A stretch of DNA of 64,000 nt from Areca catechu (taxonomy: Eukaryota; Streptophyta; Magnoliopsida; Arecales; Arecaceae). Of this stretch, positions 10,010 to 21,689 are shown one piece after another; the stretch's first letter is position 1, and each line of letters begins with the position of its first letter. A model generated the notes under the pieces. The model had not been told where the DNA came from, did no database searches, and saw only the letters and a program-made list of their open reading frames with translations. Location of the stretch: contig CM038047.1 of assembly GCA_021397845.1 (NCBI GenBank), positions 40,775,210 to 40,839,209 on the forward strand, read 5' to 3'. A program made the position numbers and the translations under genes.

Positions 10010-11420
10010 CCTTGCATGAGCTAATGAAGTTTTTAATAGATGAGGACAATTATTGGTAGGACGTGATAACTACACTGATAAGTAGTAGAATCATTAATAT
10101 CTAGGATTATAATGTAATTTAGAAGGTGCCATGTCGAACATGTCAATTCTCAGGTCACGAACTCATAACAGACATATTGAGTGGCCATCCAGATAGGAGT
10201 TATGATCACTTTAGAATGACAAATACTATGTTCTTAAAGCTAAAATAGTTGCTTGTATCACATGGCCTAATACCTAGCACCAGTAATGTCATGGCACATG
10301 AGTAATTAGCATATTTTCTGTACTGCATAGGTCTTGGTATCATTAATAGAGTTTTGGCTGAAACTTTTCAGCACTCAAGAGAGACAATATCATAACACTT
10401 TAATAATGTATTGAATGCCATTTGTTTATTGAAGCAAGAGTTTATAATCCAACCTGGTAAAGATATTGGTGTGCACCCACGCATTCATGAAAATAACCAT
10501 TTCCATCCTTCACGGTACCTCTGAAACAAAACCTTGGTACTTAATTTCCATCTTCTTAATTGATATCTCTAACTTAGTTGGTTGCATCATAGAATGCTAT
10601 TGGCATGGTTGATGATACGCATATACCTGCCTTAATCAAGAAAAACAAATAACTTCGCTTTCGCAATCGAAAGGGTACCATGTCGCAAAACATTATCGCT
10701 GCAATATCATTTGATCACTCTTTCCTTTTCATTTATATTGGATGGGAAGGATCTACTGCCGACATAAGGGTACTTCGTTGGTATGTCGAGTCAGAAGAAT
10801 TCGTTGTGCCAGAAGGTATCCATATACTCTTATATTTAATGTTTTTATTTTTTCATGAATTTTCTGTTCATTTCTATATTGCATGGTGGGATACAGAAAA
10901 ATATTATCTTGTTGACTCATGATATGCCAACATAGACAAGTTTCTTGCTCTATTTCGAAGCAACATGTACTACCTAAGTACCTTTAATAATCCTCGAGTA
11001 TGACGATATTATAATTGTCGAGATTTATACAACCATCGACATGCACAACTACAGAATTGTATATAGAGGTCTTTGATATTCTGAAGAAGTGATATAAGAT
11101 TCTTAGAAGTCCCATCCCATATCCCTTCAAGGTGCAGAAATGTATTGTAATGGCTTGCTGCATCATTCATAACTTCATATGATGCAACCAAGGAAATGAT
11201 AAATATTTCAACATATTAATGGAACCCTTACCTACTGACCATGATGAGGACAATGTCAATCCTTATTTGATTATAAGGGACGACGAATTCCATAAAGGTG
11301 AAGAACTATACAATTTGATAGCTAATAGGCTATGGATTACTCATAACCTACGAAGCATGTTTAACCAGAAGTATTTATTAAGTTCATTTTTTCTTAACTA
11401 TTTTATAAGTTACTATATTT
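10010..11420 (+). pseudogene. PIF/Harbinger DDE transposase (broken)
   Basis: Recognisable DDE_Tnp_4 blocks are in order. MVDDTHIPALIKKN (about 10601-10650) carries the first Asp. MSQNIIAAISFDHSF and GWEGSTADIRVLRW (10680-10785) follow. KYYLVDS before a stop and YANIDKFLALFR (about 10900-10960) supplies the second Asp. NHRHAQLQN near 11030, then IEVFDILKK (about 11058-11085), retains the catalytic Glu; the Arg that usually follows it is missing. CCIIHNFI ends the domain near 11180. The acidic tail at 11219-11360 matches the C-terminus of such proteins. Internal stops and frameshifts abolish the product. The same orientation and adjacency to the Myb-like protein fit a two-gene PIF/Harbinger element. 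Segment 10010-10600 is poorly conserved N-terminal sequence. Confidence 0.8.
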
Positions 11421-14400
11421 AACATGAATAATTTTTGAATAGCACATGTTATTATGCATACTGAGTTTTATTTTGGTTACACATAAATACAGGATAACAA
11501 GGTGCATTCCATTAAGTTATAGTGATATCTTCGGAAAGTTTCTATATAGTTTTCGAGGGGCGTAGATGAGGGATCTATGAATCCTGGCCATAGTATCAGC
11601 ATGAAGTTACCGGGTTCAAGCATGCCTTATATAAAAAATTTAAAACTAGATAACAGGCAATTGCTGCATTTGAGAGCTATGTACAAGCTCCATATAATCC
11701 CTTCCTCAAAAATTTCATGATGTTAAGTTTAAAGAGAGAAAATACCTTGCTGGCTGCCCCATGAATATGGGTGCACTTTTTAATACGTTGTTGTTGGTTA
11801 TACTTGCCTTTCTTGTTGGCTTTATACTTGGATTTTAGGCTGGACATATTCTGTTTTAAGTTTTGATTGTTATGAGTATTATATGTTGTTAAAGTCGTGG
11901 TTGCAAGGTTTATAAAACCATGATGGACTGCAATGTACTTACGATTTTCGTAATGCTCTACGTATAATGCTTCTTTTTCCATAATATTACTTCATAATGT
12001 AAATACTCTGTTATTCTCTTGTCATAGTTATGGATTTGTTAGAACAACTTAAATTCTGTTAAGCCATTACTGCTAATGTTATCTTGGTGGTAGACCTATA
12101 TATACAGCCGTTAACTTGCTGGTAGCTTAATCTGAAATATGTTTAATTTCTTGGCAGCCCTTTTCGAGCCTATCATTATATCTTATTTAACTATTGTTCA
12201 TTGTTTATTCATATTCACGATTTTGAGAGACCATGTTTATATTCATATTTGGAAATTATAACAATGGGTTGAGCATTTTTTATTGGTAGCCTCTTATGTG
12301 GTATGTCAACTTGTATTATAGTTAGAAGTATCTTCTGTGATATAATACTTATGTTGTTGGCAACCCCATTGTATGCTATGTATAACTCTATGGCAAGTAG
12401 GAATTCCTCGCAAATGTATTATAATAAGGTGCTACTCCATTCTTACAAGATGTATCCATATCATTTATCACACAGTTCCAGTTGCTGGAACAGTTTGTTT
12501 TACTTCACATTCCTTTGTTTTTGAAATATGTTATGAGATCTGCTGATATTGTAAGGTGATGGATGCTTTGATTTACTTATTTGTGGTTACTAGTTTTTTG
12601 TGGTTACTGGTTGAACATATTGTATATATTGATATAAGTATATATTTCTCGATACTTTTTAAAATCCTATAATTTAACAGTTCTTTGATCAATGATTCTT
12701 AAGATTGTGTCATATATATCTAGCGATATTAATTCTGAATGATGGCGATATTAATTCTGAATGATGATGACATTGGATTTACAACTGATCACCTTATACA
12801 GGGTTTATAGCTTTATCATATTAATGGCACTTGCCACTTGTCTGGTTTTCTATTGGTTGAATCGAGTAGCTATTGTACCATTGTGCTCAAATGTATTTGG
12901 GATATGAGTTCTTGTTGGCTGCTTGATACTATGGTTTTCGATGTTGATAAATTTGATATTTCTCTTTATAGGACATTTATTTTTATTCAAAATATATATT
13001 GCTGTTCAAGGTATGCTTGTTATGTTTATATATTTTCTTTTTATAACTTCATATCGATCAGACGTGCCATTGTTTTGACATATGCTGCTTATGAGTGATT
13101 TATGGATGGATGAGTCTTATTATTATCCACACAATGAAAGTTAAATCCAATTATTCTGAGTTCAAAAATTTTAATGGAGATAGAAATTTATATCTTGTAT
13201 GCTTTGGTATGAGATATATTACAGGTGTAGCAATGATGATGGGTTGCCTAATGATTAAGTAGTGCTGAGAGGCAAGAGTTGAACTATAACATTAGTTTTT
13301 TTGCTCTTGTTGCCGCGATGCTCAACTGACATATCTTTGCATGTCCTAAGCCATATTTTGTAAATATATATTTAATTAGTAGTTATGGAAGCTGTTCTGT
13401 GCTATGTTTAAAATGTTGGCAGCTCTTCATGTTTCAGGATATTCACTTTTCATATGGACAGCGATACGAAATTGGCCTTTTGATTGAATTACCTGGATTT
13501 TCATTTCTTTATCTTCTAACCAAGACTGATATGTTGCCTTATCATTTTTCAAGTTATTTTTTCAAAGAAATACTGAAGTTGACTTGGACAAGTTTGGAAT
13601 TTAATATATCTATTGTTATAGTACTTGCCATCCAAACTGCAACTTGGGAGTCATATTTGTATCTATTACATTCTATCTGCTATTTTGGGTGGGAGTGGTT
13701 TTTGTTTATTTAGTAGATAGGTCCAGGTGGTATATTTTAGAGCTTAGATATATTTGATTATTTGTAGGGCCCAATATATATTTTTGTGGATAGTAAACCT
13801 GAACAACGATGACATTGAATTTAAAATTTATCATCCATTACAAAGTTTGCAACTTTCTCATATTAATAACAATTTTCTCATATCTGGTTTTTGATTGGTA
13901 GATTGGAGTATATCTTGGAGCATTGTGTTGAAATATGTTCGAGGTATAGGTTCATGTTGAACTCATTGATACTATGCTTTCATATGTTAATAAGTGTGAT
14001 ATTTCTCTATTCAAAATATTTATTATTGTTGACCTCTATATGATACCATATTTTACTTTCTCTAATAAAAATAAATATAAAACTTATTTTAGGTATGTTA
14101 TGTGGAAGTCTTTTATAGGTTTTTTGAAATTGTTTGCATTTGATGAAATTTTATTACATGCCACTAAAAAAGTTAGTTTACATTTGTAATAAGCAAGCGG
14201 CTGGGTTTCACTGAAATTTACAAGTTGATCATAATTGTCATTTGGAATGGACTATAATCAATAACTAACTATATTGTTTTCATGCAATATGTGGAGTGAC
14301 AGATGTTTAGTTGTATAGATTTATGTTTTGAAAAGATTGCTAGATCTTCTTGTTTGAATATTAATTGCTTTTGGGCCACTAATAGATAGCTTGATTTATT

Positions 14401-15500
14401 TGGTGCATTATTAGCATTTAAAATATATGGGGGATGGCAAACTTAATTTATTGAAGAGATAATATGTATGCCTATAGGATGAGTGGAACTGCAATGTTTG
14501 GGCTGAAATTGTTGATTGCCAATTCCAGGGGTACTCCCCCCGAAATTGAATCTCTTCTCCATTGCATAAGCTTTTGGGATGAATCCGTGATTGAATATTA
14601 AGCAGGATCACTCGTATATCACAATTCTTATATTGGAGTATGTGTGTTGGATGTTAGGATGGGTCTGCTTGTTATGTTCATCTATTTCGGTTTTATAACT
14701 TCATATCGAATCAAACATGCCAATATTTTGACAACTGTCTCTTATGAGTGATTTTTGGATGTATGGATATTAGTTTTACTTATATGATGAAAGTTAAATC
14801 CAACTGTTCTAAGTTCATGATTTTTATAAATACTGAAGATTTTGGACTACTGACAAATTGTTACTGTTACAGGCATTTGCTCTTCTTTTCTTACAGGGCC
14901 ATGTTAGATCTCTATGGTCCGTAGGGACAATCTTCTTAGCTATATTGCTAGGAGATGATGCTAATGATTAAAAACTGCTGTGTAGCGGGTAAAACATATT
15001 ATAATTTCTAAATTAAATATAACAGTATATTTTATTTTATTTTTGAAACTCAGCTTCCATGTTTTATTTTCTAGGCATGCATGTTATCTTCTTTTTTTTT
15101 GTATTAATTGTTGCTCTTATATGAATTTTTTAACAGAATTTTAATTAATACTAAATTATTCATTTTTCTTATAACTTGCAACATCTTTTCGTCTCCACGT
15201 TCTTATTTCAGTTGACAATTTAGTATCTAAATAGTATATCGGGCCTTATTATACTTATGTTTGATTTATCAGGGATCAAATATTTATTGTAACAGGAATT
15301 CTTGTATTTCATATATTTATTATACATGAAATTTTGCTCTACTTATACTATATCCTCCGGAAAATGATAATGGTGTAATCTATTTTATCTCGCTATCTTT
15401 ACTAATGTATGTACGTAACATGCAAAATTATACTAGATCATTATAATAAATTAATAAATAATTAAATAAATTAATAAATTATTTTTCTTATTATTTTTGT
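11421..15500. other. AT-rich non-coding DNA with diverged internal duplications
   Basis: No coding homology is visible in about 4 kb. It contains a diverged direct duplication: 12765-13020 resembles 13800-14100 (shared phrases around GATGACATTG, CATATTAATG and GATATTTCTCT). The continuation of copy one at 13020-13190 (TTTTATAACTTCATATCGA, GAAAGTTAAATCCAA) reappears only at 14665-14830. This may be the non-coding 3' part of the Harbinger-type element or older flanking repeats. Confidence 0.5.
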
Positions 15501-15503
15501 TTA

Positions 15504-15731
15504 GGGGTATTTTTGGATTTTCTACAAAATTCTTCTTCTATTTCTAATGGAATGCATACTTTTTGATGTTATCCAAATACCATTTAAAATAACACTGCAT
15601 TAATTATACTAGAATAAGATGGAATACCAGATTTCAAACCAAACAGAAATTTGGAATAACAAGAAGAATAAGCTATTCTTCAAAAATTCGTATTTCTATC
15701 GGGAATAAATTTTAGACATCCGAACAATACC
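15504..15731. mobile_element. Tourist-like MITE (PIF/Harbinger type)
   Basis: The left end GGGGTATTTTTGGATTTTCT matches, imperfectly, the reverse complement of the right end (AGACATCCGAACAATACC at 15714-15731). The 228-bp element is flanked on both sides by TTA (15501-15503 and 15732-15734), the 3-bp target duplication typical of PIF/Harbinger elements. The interior is AT-rich with no reading frame. Relation to the broken transposase at 10-11.4 kb is possible but not shown. Confidence 0.65.
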
Positions 15732-15734
15732 TTA

Positions 15735-17900
15735 GGATACAAATAGATGAATAAATAAATATAGTAAACTCCACCCCTGGCTTAAAAAATGTGTATATAT
15801 ATATATATTTTAAAAAAAACCTTTCACAACTTTGCATCGTTTAAAGTGCACAAGTTTCATGGGCTGCATGAGTGCAGGATATCGTGCGACTATTAACCAA
15901 TGGCAAATCCAAGCTCGTCACGTTTTGCAATCAAAATGAATTGCCCTGTTAAGATTAAATTCAAATTTACGGGAAACAAACTTCAAAATGCAGCATGTCA
16001 TGTGAACAGTAGCGATGCAAGTTTTCAGTGACCATATCTCAGTGCTATTGTGGTATCAATCCTGATGATGATTTGGTCATGACCATTGGGCTGCCCATTT
16101 TTATCATCTCTTCGATATCAAAATCCTAGCTGATATAATGGTCTAGATGATATTAATGGCAAAGCATATGAATTGATCTAGATAATAATTAATGACAAAG
16201 CATATGAATCACTGAACTTCAGTGGCAAAGTGGTAGTACTCCGGTCTTTTCCGGTAAGAATTGAAGGTCTTCTAGAATTACGCTATTTCAGAGTCCTGTA
16301 AAAAAGTTCCAGACCGAAATTACCGACAAGGATACTCCGATGCTCAAGTCAATGAACGGAAAATGAGATGCTACAGCAGTCAGAGCCGGGAGTCTATGGT
16401 AGTCCGATGAGTCATATATATATATATATATAGTGTAACAGAATATCATTGGAAAGGTATCTATTTTCTGACAAATGTAACATATTTGGCTGAGGTAGCA
16501 AGATCTTGCTTCTCAGAATCTCTACCATTGAATTTTTTTTCTTGCAGTGTCAAGAACCATTGGAATTTTGTGCGCCGCTACATGTGCTTAGACCAGCCAT
16601 GATTGGATGGGCCAATGGCTACCTAGATGTTATATGGCTTGAATAGGAGATGAACTTAGCTGTATGTTGAGCTAGACTGAACCGCCATACTAGCTAGCCA
16701 GTCTGAATAGGAAGCCGACGACGGTGCACGGATGAGATACAGTGGTAAATGAAGTCGGTGGGTCTCTGCTATTCATCCGGGAGGTAGCTAATCAGTCCAA
16801 ACAAGGGTACCTAATCGGTGGATCATACTTGTGACTCTTCTTAGAACACGCAGTTAGTTAGGTCCAGCATCCTTGTCATGATGGTTCTACTACTTTGGAT
16901 AGGGTGCATGGATCCGTCATTGCCGGTGATGCATGTAGCGGTCCGGGAAGTCGCCAGAGCCATGTCAGCAATAGCCACATCATGAATGATAATGTAATAT
17001 TTACCGGCTAGATTTTTTTATGAAAAAAGGTCACCAAGATAAGGAAAAAGGACAGTATTAAAATGATTTAAAAAAATAAAAGAATTAAATTTGAGTTTTT
17101 AATTTTAAAAAAATTATTTTAAAAATGATCTAAATTTCATGATCAAAAATGTATTTTATTTATTTTTATTTATGATAAGAAGTCATTTTAAAGCTTTTCC
17201 CCCTCTTCGGCTTTGCTAAGAGCTTCTAGGTGGCGAAGCAACAGAAATTGGTGGAGGTTAACCTTGCTAGGGGTGCTTTCTTGTTGGATCAGTTCTAAGT
17301 TTCAATAAACTTAAACCAGGGTCTATCGAAGATCTGGGTTCTAAAAATATCTCTAAATAACATTAAGCTTATCGAAAAACATTTTTGGGTTTGGATTTGG
17401 GTACTAACAATGTATGAGATTTTCGGGTCAGCTTTGCATTCGAGTAATAAAAATATATAGGGTCTTTGGATCATGTTCGCATAAGTTAACACCTAAAACA
17501 TAACATATATTATGCACAACTGTAATCAGGTTCAAATATGGGTCCATATGTCCATGTACAACAAGCCATTAGAGTATTCATGAACACAAGCATTTCTATG
17601 TTTTAGTTCAGGTCCGGAATCAGGTAATAAAAATATATCAGGTCTTCATATTGGGTTTGGGCAAGTTAAGACGAATATTTTACACAACTTTATAACTGGC
17701 TATGGATGGGTGAGATGGTTCAAATATGGGGTCCATAGGTCCGTTATATAAACCATTAGATCATTCACCAACACAAGCATAAGCATGCAATGTTTGTAGG
17801 GCTTCCTCATATCACCCATGTAAAAAAGTATTCAAGAGAATAAATAAATAAATATATTTGAAAAAAAAAAAGGGATCAAAAGCATGGCATACTGAATGTT
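15735..17900. other. Intergenic DNA with small repeats and an LTR scrap
   Basis: No gene is seen. TA-microsatellites lie at about 15788-15808 and 16413-16432. At 16300-16365 the phrase TACTCCGATGCTCAAGTCAA and the preceding CTGTAAAAAAGTTCCAGA resemble CTCCGATGCTTAAGTTA and CTACAGAAAAGTCC inside the LTR at 5716-6897, so an old solo-LTR fragment is likely. Two diverged direct copies of about 185 bp occur at 17430-17605 and 17610-17785 (GTAATAAAAATATAT at 17443 and 17623; GGTTCAAATATGGG in both). Confidence 0.55.
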
Positions 17901-17937
17901 ATCTGATGTATTTGTTGCAAAACGGCTTGCTCCGAAA

Positions 17938-18009
17938 GCCCTTATAGCTCAGTGGTAGAGCGTCAGTCTTGTAAACTGAAGGTCCGTAGTTCGATCCTGC
18001 GTGAGGGCA
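17938..18009 (+). tRNA. tRNA-Thr(UGU): tRNA-Thr (anticodon UGU)
   Basis: A 72-nt cloverleaf folds fully. The acceptor stem GCCCTTA pairs with TGAGGGC (one G-U pair), the D stem is GCTC/GAGC, and the anticodon stem TCAGT/ACTGA holds the loop CTTGTAA with anticodon TGT. The T arm CGTAG/CTGCG holds TTCGATC. The discriminator is A and no CCA is encoded, as expected for a nuclear gene. Internal A-box (TAGCTCAGTGG) and B-box (GTTCGATCC) promoters are present. A T7 run follows at 18012. The sequence differs from plastid trnT types in the acceptor and anticodon stems, so a plastid insertion is unlikely. There is no intron. Confidence 0.95.
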
Positions 18010-18011
18010 AG

Positions 18012-18018
18012 TTTTTTT
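18012..18018 (+). terminator. RNA polymerase III terminator of tRNA-Thr
   Basis: Seven consecutive T residues begin 3 nt after the discriminator base, the usual Pol III stop signal. Confidence 0.8.
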
Positions 18019-18029
18019 AATTGAAACTG

Positions 18030-18860
18030 TAATTTGATTTTCGTTTTGCTTCATTTGAAAATACAATTTAAGAAGAACAAGGATTTCTCATAGTTCTTGA
18101 ATGGGGGCTATTTTTTTTTTTTTTAGTCTTTTTACATTTTAGAAATGTTTATGCTCATCTTTTTATTATTATTATTTTTTTACATGTTTTGTATTTCTTA
18201 CAATACATTATATTCAGTTTTATCATTTGGACATAAAATTTAACTTAAAAACCAAAAGTTTTTCAGATTTTTTTATCTTTTTTTATTTTAGCTTTTGCCT
18301 TTCCCATTTTTTTTTTAATTTGCAAATAAGATTTAACTTAAAAATCAATATTTTCCCTGGTTTATAATTTACTTTTCCATTTTCATTTGAAAATGCAATT
18401 AAATTTTTTAAAACAAAATAAGATTCATTTTTTTTTTTTAATTTGAGAATATAAATTAACTCTAAAGATCAAAAATTTCTTATAGTCCAATCCTGCATGG
18501 CAACAATATTTTTATTTATATATTTTAGCATTTTTATAATTTATATATCTGAGTTTCATTTTTCAGTGAACATTTTTTTTGTATTTTGAAAATACAATAT
18601 ATTCTCTCTTTTTTTTTCATTTGAAAATGCAATTTAACTTTAAATTCAATGATTTCTCTAGTTTATGCTTCACGTTTTTATTCTCTCATTTAACCATAAT
18701 ATTCAGTCTATTCATTTGAAAATGTCATTTAAAGAAGAACTTTTTCAAAAACAAAATAATATTCTTTTTTTTAAAAAAAAAAATTGAGGACACTAAACTC
18801 TAAAGATCAAGTATTTCTTTAATTTATGTTTATATCTTTTCATTTTATGTTTTGCTTTGT
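18030..18860. repeat. AT-rich degenerate repeat region
   Basis: The phrase CATTTGAAAATACAATTTAA or close variants recurs near 18049, 18383, 18629 and 18713, often followed by a purine-rich stretch with AAAACAAAATAA and then a phrase like GATTTCTCTAGTTTATG. Long T runs separate the copies. Units are unequal (about 85-335 bp apart), so this is an old, degraded repeat array. No coding potential was seen. Confidence 0.6.
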
Positions 18861-19085
18861 TTCTTTATTTTTTTTCTTTCTCCTCCTCCTCTAGTTTTTA
18901 AATCCAGAGTGACATCAAAATTCCATTTTTATAAAATATATTTCTTTCTAATTAATTTTATATGTTTCTTATGAACTATACCTTGATCAATAAAGCTTTT
19001 TTTGGATACATATATTACATGTTATGTACTTTGTATACTACTATAATAATACAAAGCCATCTAGCCTAGAACATCCATCTACTTG

Positions 19086-21102
19086 TGTGAAGCCCAGTTT
19101 AACTGAGCCACCTTGGGCTGAAGTCGGCAGCCTTTGACGACTTCAATTCAGACCCCAGAAAAAAAAAATTAGCGAAAACAGGGGCTGCCGATTTCAGTTC
19201 AGAACCCAGAAAAAAAAATAGCTGAAATAGGGGATCGAGCCCATGTCATCGAGTTTTCCATCCCTCCATGACACTCTTCCGCCGGAGAGGCCAAAAGGGG
19301 GGGCCATAGGGTAGCCAAACTCGGGCGGTGGAGTGTCGTGGAGGGATGGGTGTCCGATCAGTTGAGGTTTCTTCTCGTACGGCGAGGACAACTCCATCAT
19401 TTTCCTCCTTAAAACCTCCCTATCATCGAGTTTTCCATCAATCTCCTCCTCTTCTCTGGTTGCCGATCATTCCTAGACTGTCGCTGATGAGTCCTCCTTT
19501 CCTAAGCTCTTAATTTGTGTATTTAATCAGTTATCTAAAATGGATTTTGGGCTCGTTCCTCTTCCCGTTGCTACCCATGGCCAGCCATGGATACGCCGGC
19601 CAACCCCGTCCCTTCTCTATCCGGTGATGTCCGGCAAGCTTCCCTCCCCATCCACCACCTTCCATGGCTTCCGAGACCATGGGAGCTCGCTCAGGCAAAA
19701 ACCAAATAAAAGCCGGGGGAAGAAGAAGGGGGAAAGAAAAAAAGAAGAGGAGGAAGGAAAGAAAAAGAAGGAAAAAAAAAAAGAGAAGAAAAAAAAAAGA
19801 AAGAGGAGAGAAAAAAAGAGAGATAGGAGAGAAAAGAAAGAGGAGAGAGAAAGAGGAGAGATATGATTGAGAGAAAGAAGAGAAAAAAAAAAGAGGAAGA
19901 GGAGAGAGAAGAAAAAAGGAAAAATAAATAAATAAATTTTATAAAATTAGTTTGGGTATTTAGACTGTTTCTATTGATTAATTCGATTTTCATCATCCAA
20001 ATCTAAATAGATATCTAGATTGAGCCTAATCTCAGACCAGACCAAAAATTTTTTTTTTATCTTATTTAGATTTAAAATTAATTATTTAACTTATTTTGTC
20101 AGAGCCTTCATCAATATGGGAGTATCGAGGATCTAAAGTTGAGTCACGTATTCTTGATAGAATTAGTTTCAGGTAAGTTATCTTGACCTCTGGTATTATG
20201 TATCAAATATGTTATGTATTTATTAAATATTAAATATGTGTAGTTTATTGCATTGGGTTGTATGCATTGTGTTGGTGTGAATGCTCTCTAGTCTGACTAT
20301 GATCACACGAGAACCTAGTCTCCTTCCGGGCCTTCAGTGGGGCGATCACTGGTACATGACCGATATACGGTATGTATAGTCAGGAGCTAGTTGCCTTTTC
20401 ATTTTTAGCCATGCGTGGTAGTCGCTGGCACATGCTGAGGATGCATGTTTTCTCATGTGATATCAGAGTTAGTTTTCTTCCGGGCCTCCAATGGGGTGAT
20501 CACTGGCACATGACCGATGTGCGGTATGGTAGTCAGGATTCTAGTCTTTTTCAAGACTAGCCATGGATTGATCGTGGCCATAATCAGAGGGACTATAAGA
20601 GTAAAGTAAATGGTTGGCCATCCATAGTCGTGTCGGTTGTAATTAAGTGTACACATTTGTATAATATTGTTGGTTATATTATTTTGATGCTGGATATCTT
20701 GTTTGTATGATATGTTGATGCTTGTTGTTTGTTAATGGCATATTTATATATGTATATTGGAGGTGTTGATAACTTACTGAGCCTGTATAGCTCATCCCTA
20801 TTTTTCTATATTTTTGTTACATATCTGGAAGATCAATCGGGCTTTGGGACCAGTCAGTGAGGAGCTAGGGTTTAGGTGTTAATCTCTTAGTTTATGATTT
20901 ATCTTAAATTTTAGTTGAGTTTTAGCTATCTGTTAACCTTTATAAAAAATTCTAGAAATAAATAAATAATTAGTGAAATTTATTCTTTACCATTACTTGA
21001 ATATTGAATTGAAGGATAGGCCTGGCATGAGCTCTAGAGTGATACCTAGGGTTGTGCTGCCGGTCGCGTGACTGATTCCGGTGCTGGTTTCGAAGCATGA
21101 CA
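19086..21102 (+). repeat. 5' LTR of the non-autonomous element
   Basis: Starts TGTGAAGCCC and ends GCATGACA. It contains a ~240-nt purine-rich stretch (about 19690-19930) and an internal ~180-bp direct duplication (20310-20400 and 20475-20560; both contain CTTCCGGGCC, GATCACTGG and CATGACCGAT). The paired LTR carries the same internal layout. Confidence 0.88.
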
Positions 21103-21105
21103 GAA

Positions 21106-21118
21106 TGGTATCAAAGCA
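21106..21118 (+). other. Primer-binding site (initiator tRNA-Met type)
   Basis: TGGTATCAAAGCA starts 3 nt after the LTR and differs by one base from the usual TGGTATCAGAGCA complement of plant initiator tRNA-Met. Confidence 0.9.
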
Positions 21119-21677
21119 AATATTTAAGATCAAGATGATTTAGTTAGTGAGAATGGGGTAGAATTAGGGTTTTGATTAAATATTCTGGAATAGTTGTCGT
21201 CACTAAAAGTTTATTTAATCTTCTTTGATAGGTGTATATTATAGTTCTAAGGGTTTTGCTAAGTATAGAAGGCTTGCACGAATAAAATATTGGATTAAAC
21301 TTTCATAACTTAATTTTTGGAAGAATGTCATCGGGGTTAGATAATAGATATATGGAGGTATATTTTAAGTTATATTATGGTTTTGATTTACTTTAAAAAT
21401 CTAATATAATTGCAGACTATGATACAGGTGATTAGAAATTAACATGATGATTATTAAGATATTAGAGGATTTGATAATTTATATCAGAGTGCGCAGCGGA
21501 AGTATGGTGGACTAAAGATATTAGAATTAATTTAAAGTGTATTACGATGGAAGAATGGAGGCTTTTATTGGCATTACTGAATTTTAGATAGAATGATACT
21601 TGTAAGTATTGAATTATGTATATTTAAGTTCTGGAAGACTTAGATTTTTCTTAAATTTCGAGGCCAAAATTTTTTGT

Positions 21678-21689
21678 AGGAGGGGAGAA
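21678..21689 (+). other. Polypurine tract
   Basis: AGGAGGGGAGAA lies immediately 5' of the TGTGAAGCCC start of the second LTR, the expected place for second-strand priming. Confidence 0.88.

Noticed and set aside
17938..18009. Plastid-derived tRNA insertion
   Set aside because: Acceptor and anticodon stems differ from plastid trnT genes and no other plastid sequence flanks it.
19540..19870. Lys/Glu/Arg-rich frames here and at 22053-22451
   Set aside because: They are translations of the purine-rich tract in the two LTRs, low-complexity and different in each copy.
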